Origin: UBA2966 sp965242505 | GTDB lineage: Bacteria > Pseudomonadota > Alphaproteobacteria > UBA2966 | Length of the DNA: 64,000 bases | Reading direction: 5' to 3' | NCBI GenBank assembly: GCA_965242505.1 | Contig: OZ251449.1 | Location: 2,294,001-2,358,000, forward strand | Shown: positions 31,100-39,461 of the stretch, one piece after another | Numbering within the stretch: the stretch's first letter is position 1 | Layout: every line of letters starts with the position of its first letter | Position numbers and translations under genes: made by a program | The notes under the pieces: model-generated | The model's input: the letters and a program-made list of their open reading frames with translations, nothing else | Databases searched by the model: none | Told to the model about the DNA's origin: nothing

Positions 31100-32697
31100 G
31101 CGAGACGGAACACGCGGACGCGCACGGCGGATACGGTTCTCACGGCGCCCCCGCGGGATGGCGGCGGTGGGTGTATTCCACCAACCACAAGGACATCGGC
31201 ACGATGTACATCGTGTTCGCCATCGTGTTCGGCGTCGTAGGCGGCATCTTCTCGATGCTGATCCGCTCCGAGCTCGCGGAGCCGGGCCTTCAGCTGGTGG
31301 CCGACGATCCCCATGCGTTCAACGTCTGGACGACGGCGCATGGCCTGATCATGGTCTTCTTCTTCATCATGCCGGCGATGATCGGCGGCTTCGGAAACTG
31401 GTTCACGCCGCTGATGATCGGCGCCCCGGACATGGCGTTCCCGCGCATGAACAACATCAGCTTCTGGCTGCTGGTTCCGGCCGCGGTCCTGCTGGTGGCT
31501 TCGGCCTTCGTGGACGGAGGCGTCGGCGCGGGCTGGACGGTATACGCCCCGCTGTCGACGTCCGGCCATCCGGGGATGGCGGTCGACATGGCGATCCTGA
31601 GCCTCCATCTCGCCGGCGCGTCGTCGATTCTCGGCGCCATCAACTTCATCACCACGATCTTCAACATGCGGGCGCCGGGCATGACGCTGCACAAGATGCC
31701 CCTGTTCGTGTGGTCGATCCTGGTGACGACCTTCCTGCTGTTGCTGTCGCTGCCGGTGCTGGCGGGCGCCATCACCATGCTGCTCACCGACCGCAACTTC
31801 GGGACGGCCTTCTTCGAGGCTTCCGGCGGCGGCGACCCGGTGCTCTACCAGCACCTGTTCTGGTTCTTCGGGCACCCCGAGGTCTACATCCTGATCCTGC
31901 CCGGGTTCGGCATGGTCAGCCAGATCGTCTCCACGTTCTCCAGGAAGCCGGTCTTCGGCTATCTCGGAATGGCCTACGCCATGGTCGCCATCGGCTTCAT
32001 CGGCTTCGTCGTGTGGGCGCACCACATGTACACCGTCGGCATGGACATCGATACGCGGGCCTACTTCGTCGCCGCCACGATGGTCATCGCCGTGCCCACC
32101 GGCGTGAAGATCTTCAGCTGGATCGCCACGATGTGGGGCGGCTCGATCGAGTTCAAGACGCCCATGCTGTGGGCGCTCGGAATGATCTTCCTGTTCGTCG
32201 TGGGCGGCGTGACCGGCGTCGTGCTGGCCAACGCCGGCGTCGACTACGTGCTGCACGACACCTACTACGTGGTGGCCCATTTCCACTACGTGCTTTCCAT
32301 GGGCGCGATGTTCGCGATCTTCGCCGGCTTCTACTACTGGATCGGCAAGATGTCCGGCCGGCAGTATCCCGAGACGCTGGGCAAGATCCATTTCTGGATC
32401 ACGCTGATCGGCGTGAACATCACGTTCTTCCCGATGCACTTCTCCGGTCTGGCGGGGATGCCGCGCCGCATCCCCGACTATCCCGACGCGTTCGCGGGCT
32501 GGAACATGGTGTCGAGCGTCGGCGCGTGGATCTCGGGGTTCGCGGCGCTGCTGTTCCTCTTCATCCTGTTCCGGACCCTGACGTCCGGCGAGAAGTGCGC
32601 GGACAATCCCTGGGGCGAGGGCGCCACGACGCTCGAATGGTCGCATTCGTCGCCGCCGCCGTTCCACACCTATGACCAGTTGCCCCAGGTTCGATAG
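31096..32697 (+). CDS. ctaD: Cytochrome c oxidase subunit I
   Basis: This catalytic subunit of 533 residues has twelve membrane helices, with heme a, heme a3 and CuB. The heme a ligand is His82 in AHGLIMVFF. The CuB site is in FFGHPEVYILILPGFG (His-Tyr pair) with AHHMYTVGMD, and the heme ligands are in VVAHFHYVLSMGA. D-channel residues (GAPDMAFPRMNN) and the K-channel Lys (PTGVKIFSW) are present, so it is an A-type heme-copper oxidase. It overlaps ctaC by 4 bases and is followed by ctaB. Confidence 0.97.
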   Translation: MSETEHADAHGGYGSHGAPAGWRRWVYSTNHKDIGTMYIVFAIVFGVVGGIFSMLIRSELAEPGLQLVADDPHAFNVWTTAHGLIMVFFFIMPAMIGGFGNWFTPLMIGAPDMAFPRMNNISFWLLVPAAVLLVASAFVDGGVGAGWTVYAPLSTSGHPGMAVDMAILSLHLAGASSILGAINFITTIFNMRAPGMTLHKMPLFVWSILVTTFLLLLSLPVLAGAITMLLTDRNFGTAFFEASGGGDPVLYQHLFWFFGHPEVYILILPGFGMVSQIVSTFSRKPVFGYLGMAYAMVAIGFIGFVVWAHHMYTVGMDIDTRAYFVAATMVIAVPTGVKIFSWIATMWGGSIEFKTPMLWALGMIFLFVVGGVTGVVLANAGVDYVLHDTYYVVAHFHYVLSMGAMFAIFAGFYYWIGKMSGRQYPETLGKIHFWITLIGVNITFFPMHFSGLAGMPRRIPDYPDAFAGWNMVSSVGAWISGFAALLFLFILFRTLTSGEKCADNPWGEGATTLEWSHSSPPPFHTYDQLPQVR

Positions 32698-32736
32698 TCG
32701 GCGGCGCGGGACCCTCGCCGACCGGCTCGGCGGGCC

Positions 32737-33642
32737 ATGACCGCCGGCAGCGCGTACGTACGTCCGGGGATCGCCGAGTCGGGCGCCTCGGACTACGTGG
32801 CGCTGCTGAAGCCCCGGGTCATGTCGCTCGTCGTGTTCACGGGCCTCGCGGGACTGCTGGCGGCGCCCGGCGTCCTGCATCCCGTGCTCGCCGGAATCAC
32901 GGTGCTCTGCATCGCCGTCGGGGCCGGCGCGTCGGGAGCCATCAACATGTGGTACGACGCGGACATCGACGCCCTCATGCGGCGCACCCGCGCGCGGCCC
33001 ATTCCGCAGGGGCGGATCGCCAGGGGCGACGCGCTGGGCTTCGGCGTGACGCTGGCGGTCGCGTCGGTGGCGTTGATGGGCCTCGCGGTCAACATCCCGG
33101 CGGCCGCGATCCTCGCCGCCGCCATCGCCTTCTACGTGTTCGTCTACACGATCTGGCTCAAGCGCCGGACACCCCAGAACATCGTGATCGGCGGCGCCGC
33201 CGGCGCGTTTCCGCCGCTGATCGGCTGGGTGGCGGTGACCGGCGAGGTGTCGGTCGAGCCGTTGATCCTGTTCGCGATCGTCTTCTTCTGGACGCCGCCC
33301 CATTTCTGGGCCTTGGCCCTTTACCGGTCGGAGGAGTACGCGCGAGCCGGGATACCCATGCTGCCGGTCGTGGCGGGCCTCGAGGAGACGCGCCGCCGGA
33401 TCCTGCTCTACAGCGCGGTCCTGCCGCCGGTGACCCTGGCGCCGGCGCTGCTCGGCTTCGCGGGCCCCGTCTACGCCGCCGGCGCGGCGGCGTTGGGCGC
33501 CCTGTTCCTGGCCGGCGCGATCAGGGTGCGGACCGCGCGGGACGACGCCTCGGCGCGCCGGCTGTTCGGATTCTCCATCGTCTACCTGTTCTCGATCTTC
33601 GCCCTGCTCGTGGTCGACGGCTCGACGGGTCTGCCGGGATGA
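32737..33642 (+). CDS. ctaB: Protoheme IX farnesyltransferase (heme O synthase)
   Basis: The 301-residue UbiA-family membrane enzyme converts heme B to heme O for the terminal oxidase. The motifs NMWYDADIDALMRRTRARPI (NxxxDxxxD-type Asp-rich site) and PQNIVIGGAAGAFPPLIGW are typical, as is the second loop TPPHFWALALYRSEEYARAGIPMLP. There are about eight membrane helices. It sits in the usual place after ctaD. The stop is 1 base before the ATG of the 40-residue gene. Confidence 0.96.
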   Translation: MTAGSAYVRPGIAESGASDYVALLKPRVMSLVVFTGLAGLLAAPGVLHPVLAGITVLCIAVGAGASGAINMWYDADIDALMRRTRARPIPQGRIARGDALGFGVTLAVASVALMGLAVNIPAAAILAAAIAFYVFVYTIWLKRRTPQNIVIGGAAGAFPPLIGWVAVTGEVSVEPLILFAIVFFWTPPHFWALALYRSEEYARAGIPMLPVVAGLEETRRRILLYSAVLPPVTLAPALLGFAGPVYAAGAAALGALFLAGAIRVRTARDDASARRLFGFSIVYLFSIFALLVVDGSTGLPG

Positions 33643-33643
33643 C

Positions 33644-33766
33644 ATGCCGTTGTCGGAGGAACATAGGCGCCGCCGCGGCCGGAACGTCCTGTTGGGCGCC
33701 GCGCTCGTCGGTCTGGTTCTCCTCTTCTACGTCCTCACCATCGTCAAGCTGAAAATGGGCGGCTGA
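33644..33766 (+). CDS. Small CoxF-like single-helix membrane protein
   Basis: A 40-residue protein begins MPLSEEHRRRRGRNV, then one hydrophobic helix (LLGAALVGLVLLFYVLTIV), then KLKMGG. An equally small gene of this shape is often found between ctaB and ctaG in alphaproteobacteria, and is linked to oxidase assembly. It begins 1 base after the ctaB stop and its TGA overlaps the ctaG ATG (TGATG). Short but convincing because of its position, basic-helix-basic structure and coupling. Confidence 0.78.
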   Translation: MPLSEEHRRRRGRNVLLGAALVGLVLLFYVLTIVKLKMGG

Positions 33767-34404
33767 TGGCGGAATCGAGTCGGAAGAACCGGTGGACGGC
33801 GGTGGTTCTGGCCGGCGTGGTCGCCGGCATGGTGGGCATGGCCTACGCGGCCGCGCCGCTCTACGAGCTGTTCTGCCAGGTGACGGGGTACGGCGGCGCC
33901 ACGCGGACGGCGGCCGCCGCGCCGGGTCCCGTGGACGGGCGGCCGATGACCGTCCGGTTCAACGCCGATACGGCCGGCGGATTGCCGTGGCGCTTCCGCC
34001 CGCTTCAGCGCGAGGTGTCGGTGCGGGTCGGCGAGGAAACGCTCGCGTTCTACGAGGCGCGCAACGAGGCCGGACGCGCCGTCGCCGGAACGGCGACCTT
34101 CAACGTCACGCCGCACAAGGCGGGGCCGTATTTCGACAAGATCGACTGCTTCTGCTTCGAACGTCAGGTTCTGGCGGCGGGCGAGCGCGCGGAGATGCCG
34201 GTGTCGTTCTTCATCGATCCCGCGATCCTCGACGATCCGGGCCTGTCCGACGTGAAGACGATCACCTTGTCCTATACGTTCTTCGAGGCCGAGGCGGACG
34301 GGGAAGACGACGGCGCCGCGGCCGACCCGCGGCCCCGGCGGGCGGGCGAGGCCGCCGGGGCGCGCCGAATCGAAAGCTCGGGAGTGAACAGGAAAGATGG
34401 CTGA
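33766..34404 (+). CDS. ctaG: Cytochrome c oxidase assembly protein CtaG/Cox11
   Basis: This copper chaperone inserts CuB into subunit I. The 212-residue protein has one N-terminal membrane helix (VVLAGVVAGMVGMAYAAAPL), then LYELFCQVTGYGG (Cys37), MTVRFNADTAGGLPWRF, TATFNVTPHKAGPYFDKI and the copper-binding CFCF (Cys128, Cys130). The domain ends at LSYTFFEAE; the acidic and Arg-rich tail of about 30 residues is extra. It overlaps ctaE by 8 bases. Confidence 0.95.
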   Translation: MAESSRKNRWTAVVLAGVVAGMVGMAYAAAPLYELFCQVTGYGGATRTAAAAPGPVDGRPMTVRFNADTAGGLPWRFRPLQREVSVRVGEETLAFYEARNEAGRAVAGTATFNVTPHKAGPYFDKIDCFCFERQVLAAGERAEMPVSFFIDPAILDDPGLSDVKTITLSYTFFEAEADGEDDGAAADPRPRRAGEAAGARRIESSGVNRKDG

Positions 34405-35248
34405 TACGCACGCAAGAGGACACAGCTACCATCTCGTGGATCCGAGTCCATGGCCCGCGGTGGGGGCCGTCGGCGCGCTCGTGACGGCGTTCGGCCTGGT
34501 CTTCCACATGCACGACGTGACGCCGTGGGGGCTCGTGATCGGCGCGGCGATCCTGGTCTACACCATGATCGGCTGGTGGCGGGACGTCGTCGACGAGGGC
34601 GAGGTTCGCGGCGACCACACGCCGGTCGTCCAGATCGGACTGCGCTACGGCATGGTGTTGTTCATCGCTTCCGAAGTGATGTTCTTCGTCGCCTGGTTCT
34701 GGGCCTTCTTCGACGCCTCGCTTTATCCCGGCGGCGAGAACAGCGCGGAGTTGATCGGCCGGGCCGAGCACACCGGGGGCCAGTGGCCGCCGACCGACGT
34801 GACGCCGTTCAATCCCTGGTCGCTGCCGTTTCTCAACACCCTCATCCTCCTGACTTCGGGAACGACCGTCACGTGGGCGCATCACGCGCTCAAGGAAGGC
34901 GACCGCCGCAACATGATCCGCGGCCTGTGGCTCACCATTCTCCTCGGCGTCGCGTTCACGGGCGTCCAGGCGTACGAATACGCGCACGCCTCGTTCACCA
35001 TGGACGGCGGGATCTTCGGCTCGACGTTCTTCATGGCGACCGGCTTCCACGGCGCGCACGTCATCATCGGGACGTGCTTCCTGACGGTCTGCCTGATTCG
35101 CGCCTACAAGGGCCACTTCAAGCCGGATCATCACTTCGGCTTCGAGGCGGCGGCGTGGTACTGGCACTTCGTCGACGTCGTGTGGCTGTTCCTGTTCACC
35201 TTCGTCTACTGGTGGGCGAGCTGGAACGCCGCGGCGCTTCAGGGGTGA
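34397..35248 (+). CDS. ctaE: Cytochrome c oxidase subunit III
   Basis: The 283-residue subunit III has seven membrane helices. Recognisable blocks are YHLVDPSPWP at the start, LRYGMVLFIASEVMFFVAWFWAFF, WPPTDVTPFNPWSLPFLNT, TWAHHAL, TGFHGAHVIIGTCFL and WYWHFVDVVWLFLFTFVYWW at the end. It stabilises the catalytic core and proton uptake. AGGAAAGATGG precedes the start. GTGA at its end overlaps the DUF983 gene. Confidence 0.96.
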   Translation: MADTHARGHSYHLVDPSPWPAVGAVGALVTAFGLVFHMHDVTPWGLVIGAAILVYTMIGWWRDVVDEGEVRGDHTPVVQIGLRYGMVLFIASEVMFFVAWFWAFFDASLYPGGENSAELIGRAEHTGGQWPPTDVTPFNPWSLPFLNTLILLTSGTTVTWAHHALKEGDRRNMIRGLWLTILLGVAFTGVQAYEYAHASFTMDGGIFGSTFFMATGFHGAHVIIGTCFLTVCLIRAYKGHFKPDHHFGFEAAAWYWHFVDVVWLFLFTFVYWWASWNAAALQG

Positions 35249-35610
35249 GGCGGCGGGTCTCCCCCTTCCGCGCCGGGCTCGGCCGCCGTTGCCCCGGCTG
35301 CGGAGAGGGAAGGCTCTACGTCGGATTTCTGAAGGTCGGCGAGACTTGCGGCCGCTGTGGGCTCGACCTCCGCGACCACGACGCAGGGGACGGCCCGGCG
35401 GTCTTCGTCATCCTCATCGTCGGGTTTCTCGTGGTCGCCGCGGCGCTGGTGACGGAAGTCAGATACGCTCCGCCCGTCTGGCTGCATCTCGCGGTGTGGA
35501 TCCCCCTGATCCTGATCTCTTCGCTCGGACTGTTGCCCACGGTGAAATCGCTTCTGATAGCGCTCCGGTATCGTCATCGGGCCGGCGAGCGGCCTCCGGC
35601 GGGGCCCTGA
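35245..35610 (+). CDS. DUF983 membrane protein with zinc-ribbon-like Cys pairs
   Basis: The 121-residue DUF983 protein has two CxxC pairs at its N-terminus (RRCPGCGEGRLY and ETCGRCGLDL) forming a zinc-ribbon-like motif, followed by two membrane helices (AVFVILIVGFLVVAAALV and LHLAVWIPLILISSLGLL). It lies in oxidase operons of alphaproteobacteria and is assumed to help assembly; function unproven. Start is a GTG overlapping the ctaE stop (GTGA), in agreement with where the family starts. Confidence 0.85.
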   Translation: MRRRVSPFRAGLGRRCPGCGEGRLYVGFLKVGETCGRCGLDLRDHDAGDGPAVFVILIVGFLVVAAALVTEVRYAPPVWLHLAVWIPLILISSLGLLPTVKSLLIALRYRHRAGERPPAGP

Positions 35611-36350
35611 TTCCCGAGGCGCGCCCCCTTCGTCCTCTCCTGTGGCCGACGGTCGTGACGGCGCCCGGAGTCGCGCTGCTCGCGGGCCTGGGGATGTGGC
35701 AGGTCGAGCGCCTGGAGTGGAAGACCGCACTGATCGCGGAGCGCGAGTCGCGGCTGGCGCGCCCGGTCGCCGCCCTCCACCGCGCGCCGGAGCGCATGGA
35801 CGACCTGGATTTCCGGCGCGTCTCGGCGCGGGGGGAATACCTGCACGACCGGGAGTTTCACCTGCTGTCGCGCACGTCGAAGGGCCGGGCCGGCGTCCAT
35901 GTGGTGACGCCCTTGCTGCTCCACCCGCCGCTCCCGGGGGTTCGGACGGTCCTGATAAACCGGGGATGGGCGCCGAACGGGCTGACCGATCCCGAACGCC
36001 GCCGGGCGGGACAGGTCGAGGGGCTCGTCGACGTCGTCGGGATCGCGCGCATGGAGTCCGGCCGCCGCGGCTGGTTCGCGCCCGAGAACGATCCGGCGGC
36101 CGGCGTCTGGCATCGCGTCGATATCGAACGGATGGCGGACGTCCTGGGTTCGACCGTCGCGCCGTTCGTCGTCGAGGCCGACGCATCGCCCAACCCGGGC
36201 GGATATCCGATCGGGGGGCAGACACGGGTCAGGCTGCGCAACGATCATCTCGGGTACGCGATCACCTGGTACGCGCTGGCGGTCGCGCTGGCGGGCGTCT
36301 ATGCGACGTTCGCGGCGAGGGCGCTCGGGCGCCGTTCGAGGGGGCGCTGA
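35607..36350 (+). CDS. SURF1 family cytochrome oxidase assembly protein
   Basis: The SURF1/Shy1 family helps heme a insertion into subunit I. Two membrane helices flank a periplasmic domain: TAPGVALLAGLGMWQVERLEWK near the start and YAITWYALAVALAGVYATF at the end. In between are DFRRVSARGEYLHDREF and VLINRGWAPNG, standard SURF1 motifs. No ATG, GTG or TTG lies at a suitable place; a CTG overlapping the DUF983 stop (CTGA) gives the expected 247 residues, otherwise a GTG near 35656 would cut into the first helix. The stop overlaps the next ATG (TGATG). Confidence 0.88.
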   Translation: MIPEARPLRPLLWPTVVTAPGVALLAGLGMWQVERLEWKTALIAERESRLARPVAALHRAPERMDDLDFRRVSARGEYLHDREFHLLSRTSKGRAGVHVVTPLLLHPPLPGVRTVLINRGWAPNGLTDPERRRAGQVEGLVDVVGIARMESGRRGWFAPENDPAAGVWHRVDIERMADVLGSTVAPFVVEADASPNPGGYPIGGQTRVRLRNDHLGYAITWYALAVALAGVYATFAARALGRRSRGR

Positions 36351-37843
36351 TGGCGGCGGCCTACGAGGAACTCGAGACGCGCTTCCGGCGGCTTTCGGTG
36401 CTGCGGGACGCGATGGCGGCGCTGCGCTGGGACTCGGCCGTCATGATGCCGGCGGGAGGCGCCGGCGCCCGCGGCGACCAACTGGCGGAGCTGGCGCTCG
36501 TCCTCCACGGGATACTCGTCGACGCCGGTCTCGCCGAACTGCTCGACGCGGCGGAAGGCGACGCCGGGGAGCTCGACGACTGGCGACGGGCGAACCTGGC
36601 CGAGATGCGCCGGCGCTGGCGGCACGCCAACGCCGTCCCGGCGGACCTGATCCGGGCGCTCAGCGAGGCGCGCTCCGCGTGCGAGGTCGTCTGGCGGGAC
36701 GCGCGCGCCGCCGACGACTTCGCGGCGGTGCGGCCCCATCTGGAACGGGTCGTCCGGCTCACGCGCGAATCGGCCGAGGCGAAAAGCGGCCTCCTGGGCT
36801 GCGCGCCCTACGACGCGTTGCTCGACGTCCACGATCCGGGCTCCAGGATCGCCGGAATCGGACCGATCTTCGACGAGTTGTCGAACTTTCTGACGGACTT
36901 CATCGGCGAAGCCGTCGAATCGCAGGGTGGCGACCCCCCGCCCGCGCCGCCGCGGGGACGATTCCCCATCGATGCGCAACGACGCCTCGGGGAACGGCTC
37001 ATGCGCCGTCTCGGTTTCGATTTCGACCACGGTCGCCTCGACGCCAGCCATCACCCGTTCAACGGCGGCGTTCGCGAGGACCAGCGGCTGACGACCCGCT
37101 ACGACGAGCGCGACTTCACCAGCGGGCTGATGGCGATCCTGCACGAGACGGGTCATGCGCTCTACGAGAAGGGCCTGCCCGCGGAGTGGCGCCATCAGCC
37201 CGTCGGCGCGTCCCGCGGGATGTCGATACACGAAAGCCAGTCCCTGATCCTCGAGATGCAGGCGTGTCGCGGCGATGCCTTCATCCGCTGGTTGGCGCCG
37301 TTGGCCCGCGAGGCGTTCGGCGGCGAGGGGGACGAATGGCGGGCGGACAATCTCGCGCGCGTCTGTCGATGGGTCCGGCCCGGCCTCATCCGGGTCGACG
37401 CCGACGAGGTCACCTATCCCGCCCACGTCGTCATGCGCTTCCATCTCGAACGCGCCCTGATCGCCGGAGACCTGAAGGTCGCGGACCTTCCGAACGCCTG
37501 GCGCGAGGGTATGCGGCGCGGTCTCGGCGTCGAGCCGCGCGACGACCGCGACGGCTGTATGCAGGACGTTCACTGGTTCAGCGGCGGATTCGGATACTTC
37601 CCGGCGTACGCGCTGGGGGCCATCGCGGCGGCGCAGTTGTTCGCGGCCGCCAGCGAGGCGGAGGCGGAGGTCGTCCCCGGCCTCGGGAGGGGCGATTTCG
37701 AGCCGCTGATCTCGTGGCTGCGAACGAACGTCCACGAATGCGGCTCGCGCTACACTCCGCCGGAGATCCTGATTCGGGCCACGGGGCGGTCGTTCGACGT
37801 CGATGGTTTCAAGGATCATCTGAGGGCGCGGTATCTCGGCTGA
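36350..37843 (+). CDS. M32 family carboxypeptidase (Taq type)
   Basis: The 497-residue zinc metallocarboxypeptidase of family M32 removes C-terminal residues from peptides in the cytosol. The zinc site HETGH is at 265-269 in MAILHETGHALYEKG, and ESQSLILEMQ gives the third ligand and catalytic neighbourhood. The DQRLTTRYDERDF segment and the final ETYPxxRYTPPEIL-like block (CGSRYTPPEILIRATG) are typical. It is coupled by TGATG to SURF1. It is the last gene of this transcription unit, followed by a weak repeat. Confidence 0.94.
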   Translation: MAAAYEELETRFRRLSVLRDAMAALRWDSAVMMPAGGAGARGDQLAELALVLHGILVDAGLAELLDAAEGDAGELDDWRRANLAEMRRRWRHANAVPADLIRALSEARSACEVVWRDARAADDFAAVRPHLERVVRLTRESAEAKSGLLGCAPYDALLDVHDPGSRIAGIGPIFDELSNFLTDFIGEAVESQGGDPPPAPPRGRFPIDAQRRLGERLMRRLGFDFDHGRLDASHHPFNGGVREDQRLTTRYDERDFTSGLMAILHETGHALYEKGLPAEWRHQPVGASRGMSIHESQSLILEMQACRGDAFIRWLAPLAREAFGGEGDEWRADNLARVCRWVRPGLIRVDADEVTYPAHVVMRFHLERALIAGDLKVADLPNAWREGMRRGLGVEPRDDRDGCMQDVHWFSGGFGYFPAYALGAIAAAQLFAAASEAEAEVVPGLGRGDFEPLISWLRTNVHECGSRYTPPEILIRATGRSFDVDGFKDHLRARYLG

Positions 37844-37857
37844 GGCGCCGGGCGCCG

Positions 37858-37977
37858 CGTCCCCTCTTCTCCCTCCCCCTTGGGCCGGGGTGAGGGTCGC
37901 GCCAAGGGGGAGGGGCGTGAACGGACCTTACAGCGCTCCCGCCACCGGACGAGTCCTGCGGACAGGCAGGAACGGGT
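37858..37977. repeat. Degenerate repeat
   Basis: A decayed B motif (CTTCTCCCTCCCCCTTGGGC CGGGGTGAGGGTCGCGCC) is followed by GGGGGAGGGGCGTGAACGGAC, CTTACAGCGC and cggacaggcaggaacggg, the last resembling the tail and end of fuller copies. It lies between the carboxypeptidase gene and thrC; an upstream in-frame extension of thrC into it is not real. Confidence 0.7.
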
Positions 37978-38042
37978 TTGCCGCCGCCGCCGGGCGCCGT
38001 TACGCTGGCGGCGCCGTTTCAGGGACCTTGGGACATCGGCGC

Positions 38043-39461
38043 GTGCGCTACGTCAGTACGCGGGGCGGGGCCCCGCCGGCCAGTTTCGACGAGCTGCTGC
38101 TCGCCGGGCTCGCGCCCGACGGCGGGCTCTACGTTCCCGACGAGTGGCCCCGTCTCGGCGAGGAGGAGATCCGCGGCTTGGCGGGCCTGCCTTACGCGGA
38201 AGTCGTCCGGCGCATCGTGGCGCCCTACGTCGGCGACGCCATTCCGTCCGAGGATCTGGAGCGCATGATCCCGGCGGCCTACGCCGCCTTCGACGACGCC
38301 GCGATCGCGCCCTTGAGGCAATTGTCGGCGGACCGCTGGTTGCTGGAGCTCTTTCACGGTCCGACGCTGGCTTTCAAAGACTACGCCCTGCAACTGCTCG
38401 GCCGCCTGTTCGAACGGTCCCGGGCGCTTCGGGGAGGGCGCATCGCCATCGTGGGGGCGACGTCCGGCGACACCGGATCGGCGGCGATCGAGGCCTGCCG
38501 GGGCCTCGAAGGCGTGGACGTCTTCGTGCTGCATCCCAGGGGCCGCGTCAGCGAGGCGCAACGCCGCCAGATGACCACGGTCATCGAACCGAACGTCCAC
38601 AACATCGCCCTGGCGGGAACGTTCGACGATTGCCAGGCCGCGGTGAAGGCCATGTTCAACGACCGGCCGTTTCGCGAGTCCGTCGGGCTGACGTCGGTGA
38701 ACTCGATCAACTGGGCCCGGATCATGGCGCAGATCGCCTACTACTTCCACGCGGCCGCCACCCTGGGGGCGCCGGATCGGGAGTTCACGTTCGTCGCTCC
38801 GACCGGAAATTTCGGCGACATATACGCAGGGTACGCCGCGCATCGGATGGGTTTGCCGGTCTCCGGCCTGGTCGTCGCGACCAACCGCAACGACATCCTC
38901 GCCCGCTTCTTCCAGAACGGCGAGTATCGGAAGGGCGACGTGCGCCCGACGATGAGCCCGAGCATGGACATCCAGGTCTCGAGCAACTTCGAGCGCCTGC
39001 TCTTCGACGGACTGGGGCGCGACGGCGCGGCCGTCGCGGCGCTCATGTCGGAGCTCGACTCCTCCGGCGGGTTTCGAGTGGACGACGCCTGCCATGCGGG
39101 ACTCCGCCGCCTGTTCGACGCCCGCGCCGTCGGCGAGGAGGAGACCCTGTCGTCCATCGCCGCGGCGTGGCGGGAGAACGGCATCCTGATCGATCCCCAC
39201 ACGGCGGTGGGCATGGCGGCGGCGCGCGCGGCGCCCCCACGGGGGAAGGGTCCGGTCGTCGTCCTTGCGACGGCGCATCCCGCGAAGTTCCCGGACGCCG
39301 TGGAGAAGGCGACCGGCGTCCGGCCCGCGTTGCCGCCCCGTCTCTCCGATCTGTATGATCGCGCCGAACGGTTCGACGAACTGTCCAATGACGCAGGCGC
39401 CGTCCGGGACTACGTCCGGAGCCGCGTTTCCGCGAACCGGGCGGGGGAGGCAACGACGTGA
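38043..39461 (+). CDS. thrC: Threonine synthase
   Basis: This PLP enzyme converts O-phosphohomoserine to threonine. The 472-residue protein matches the proteobacterial/fungal type: MRYVSTRGGAPPASFDELLL at the start, FHGPTLAFKDYALQLLG with PLP Lys112, GATSGDTGSAAIEAC and APTGNFGDIYAGYAA. The start is a GTG; a longer frame upstream covers repeat DNA. The stop overlaps the GTG of the M16 gene (GTGA). The homoserine kinase gene thrB is about 5 kb away on the other strand. Confidence 0.96.
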   Translation: MRYVSTRGGAPPASFDELLLAGLAPDGGLYVPDEWPRLGEEEIRGLAGLPYAEVVRRIVAPYVGDAIPSEDLERMIPAAYAAFDDAAIAPLRQLSADRWLLELFHGPTLAFKDYALQLLGRLFERSRALRGGRIAIVGATSGDTGSAAIEACRGLEGVDVFVLHPRGRVSEAQRRQMTTVIEPNVHNIALAGTFDDCQAAVKAMFNDRPFRESVGLTSVNSINWARIMAQIAYYFHAAATLGAPDREFTFVAPTGNFGDIYAGYAAHRMGLPVSGLVVATNRNDILARFFQNGEYRKGDVRPTMSPSMDIQVSSNFERLLFDGLGRDGAAVAALMSELDSSGGFRVDDACHAGLRRLFDARAVGEEETLSSIAAAWRENGILIDPHTAVGMAAARAAPPRGKGPVVVLATAHPAKFPDAVEKATGVRPALPPRLSDLYDRAERFDELSNDAGAVRDYVRSRVSANRAGEATT

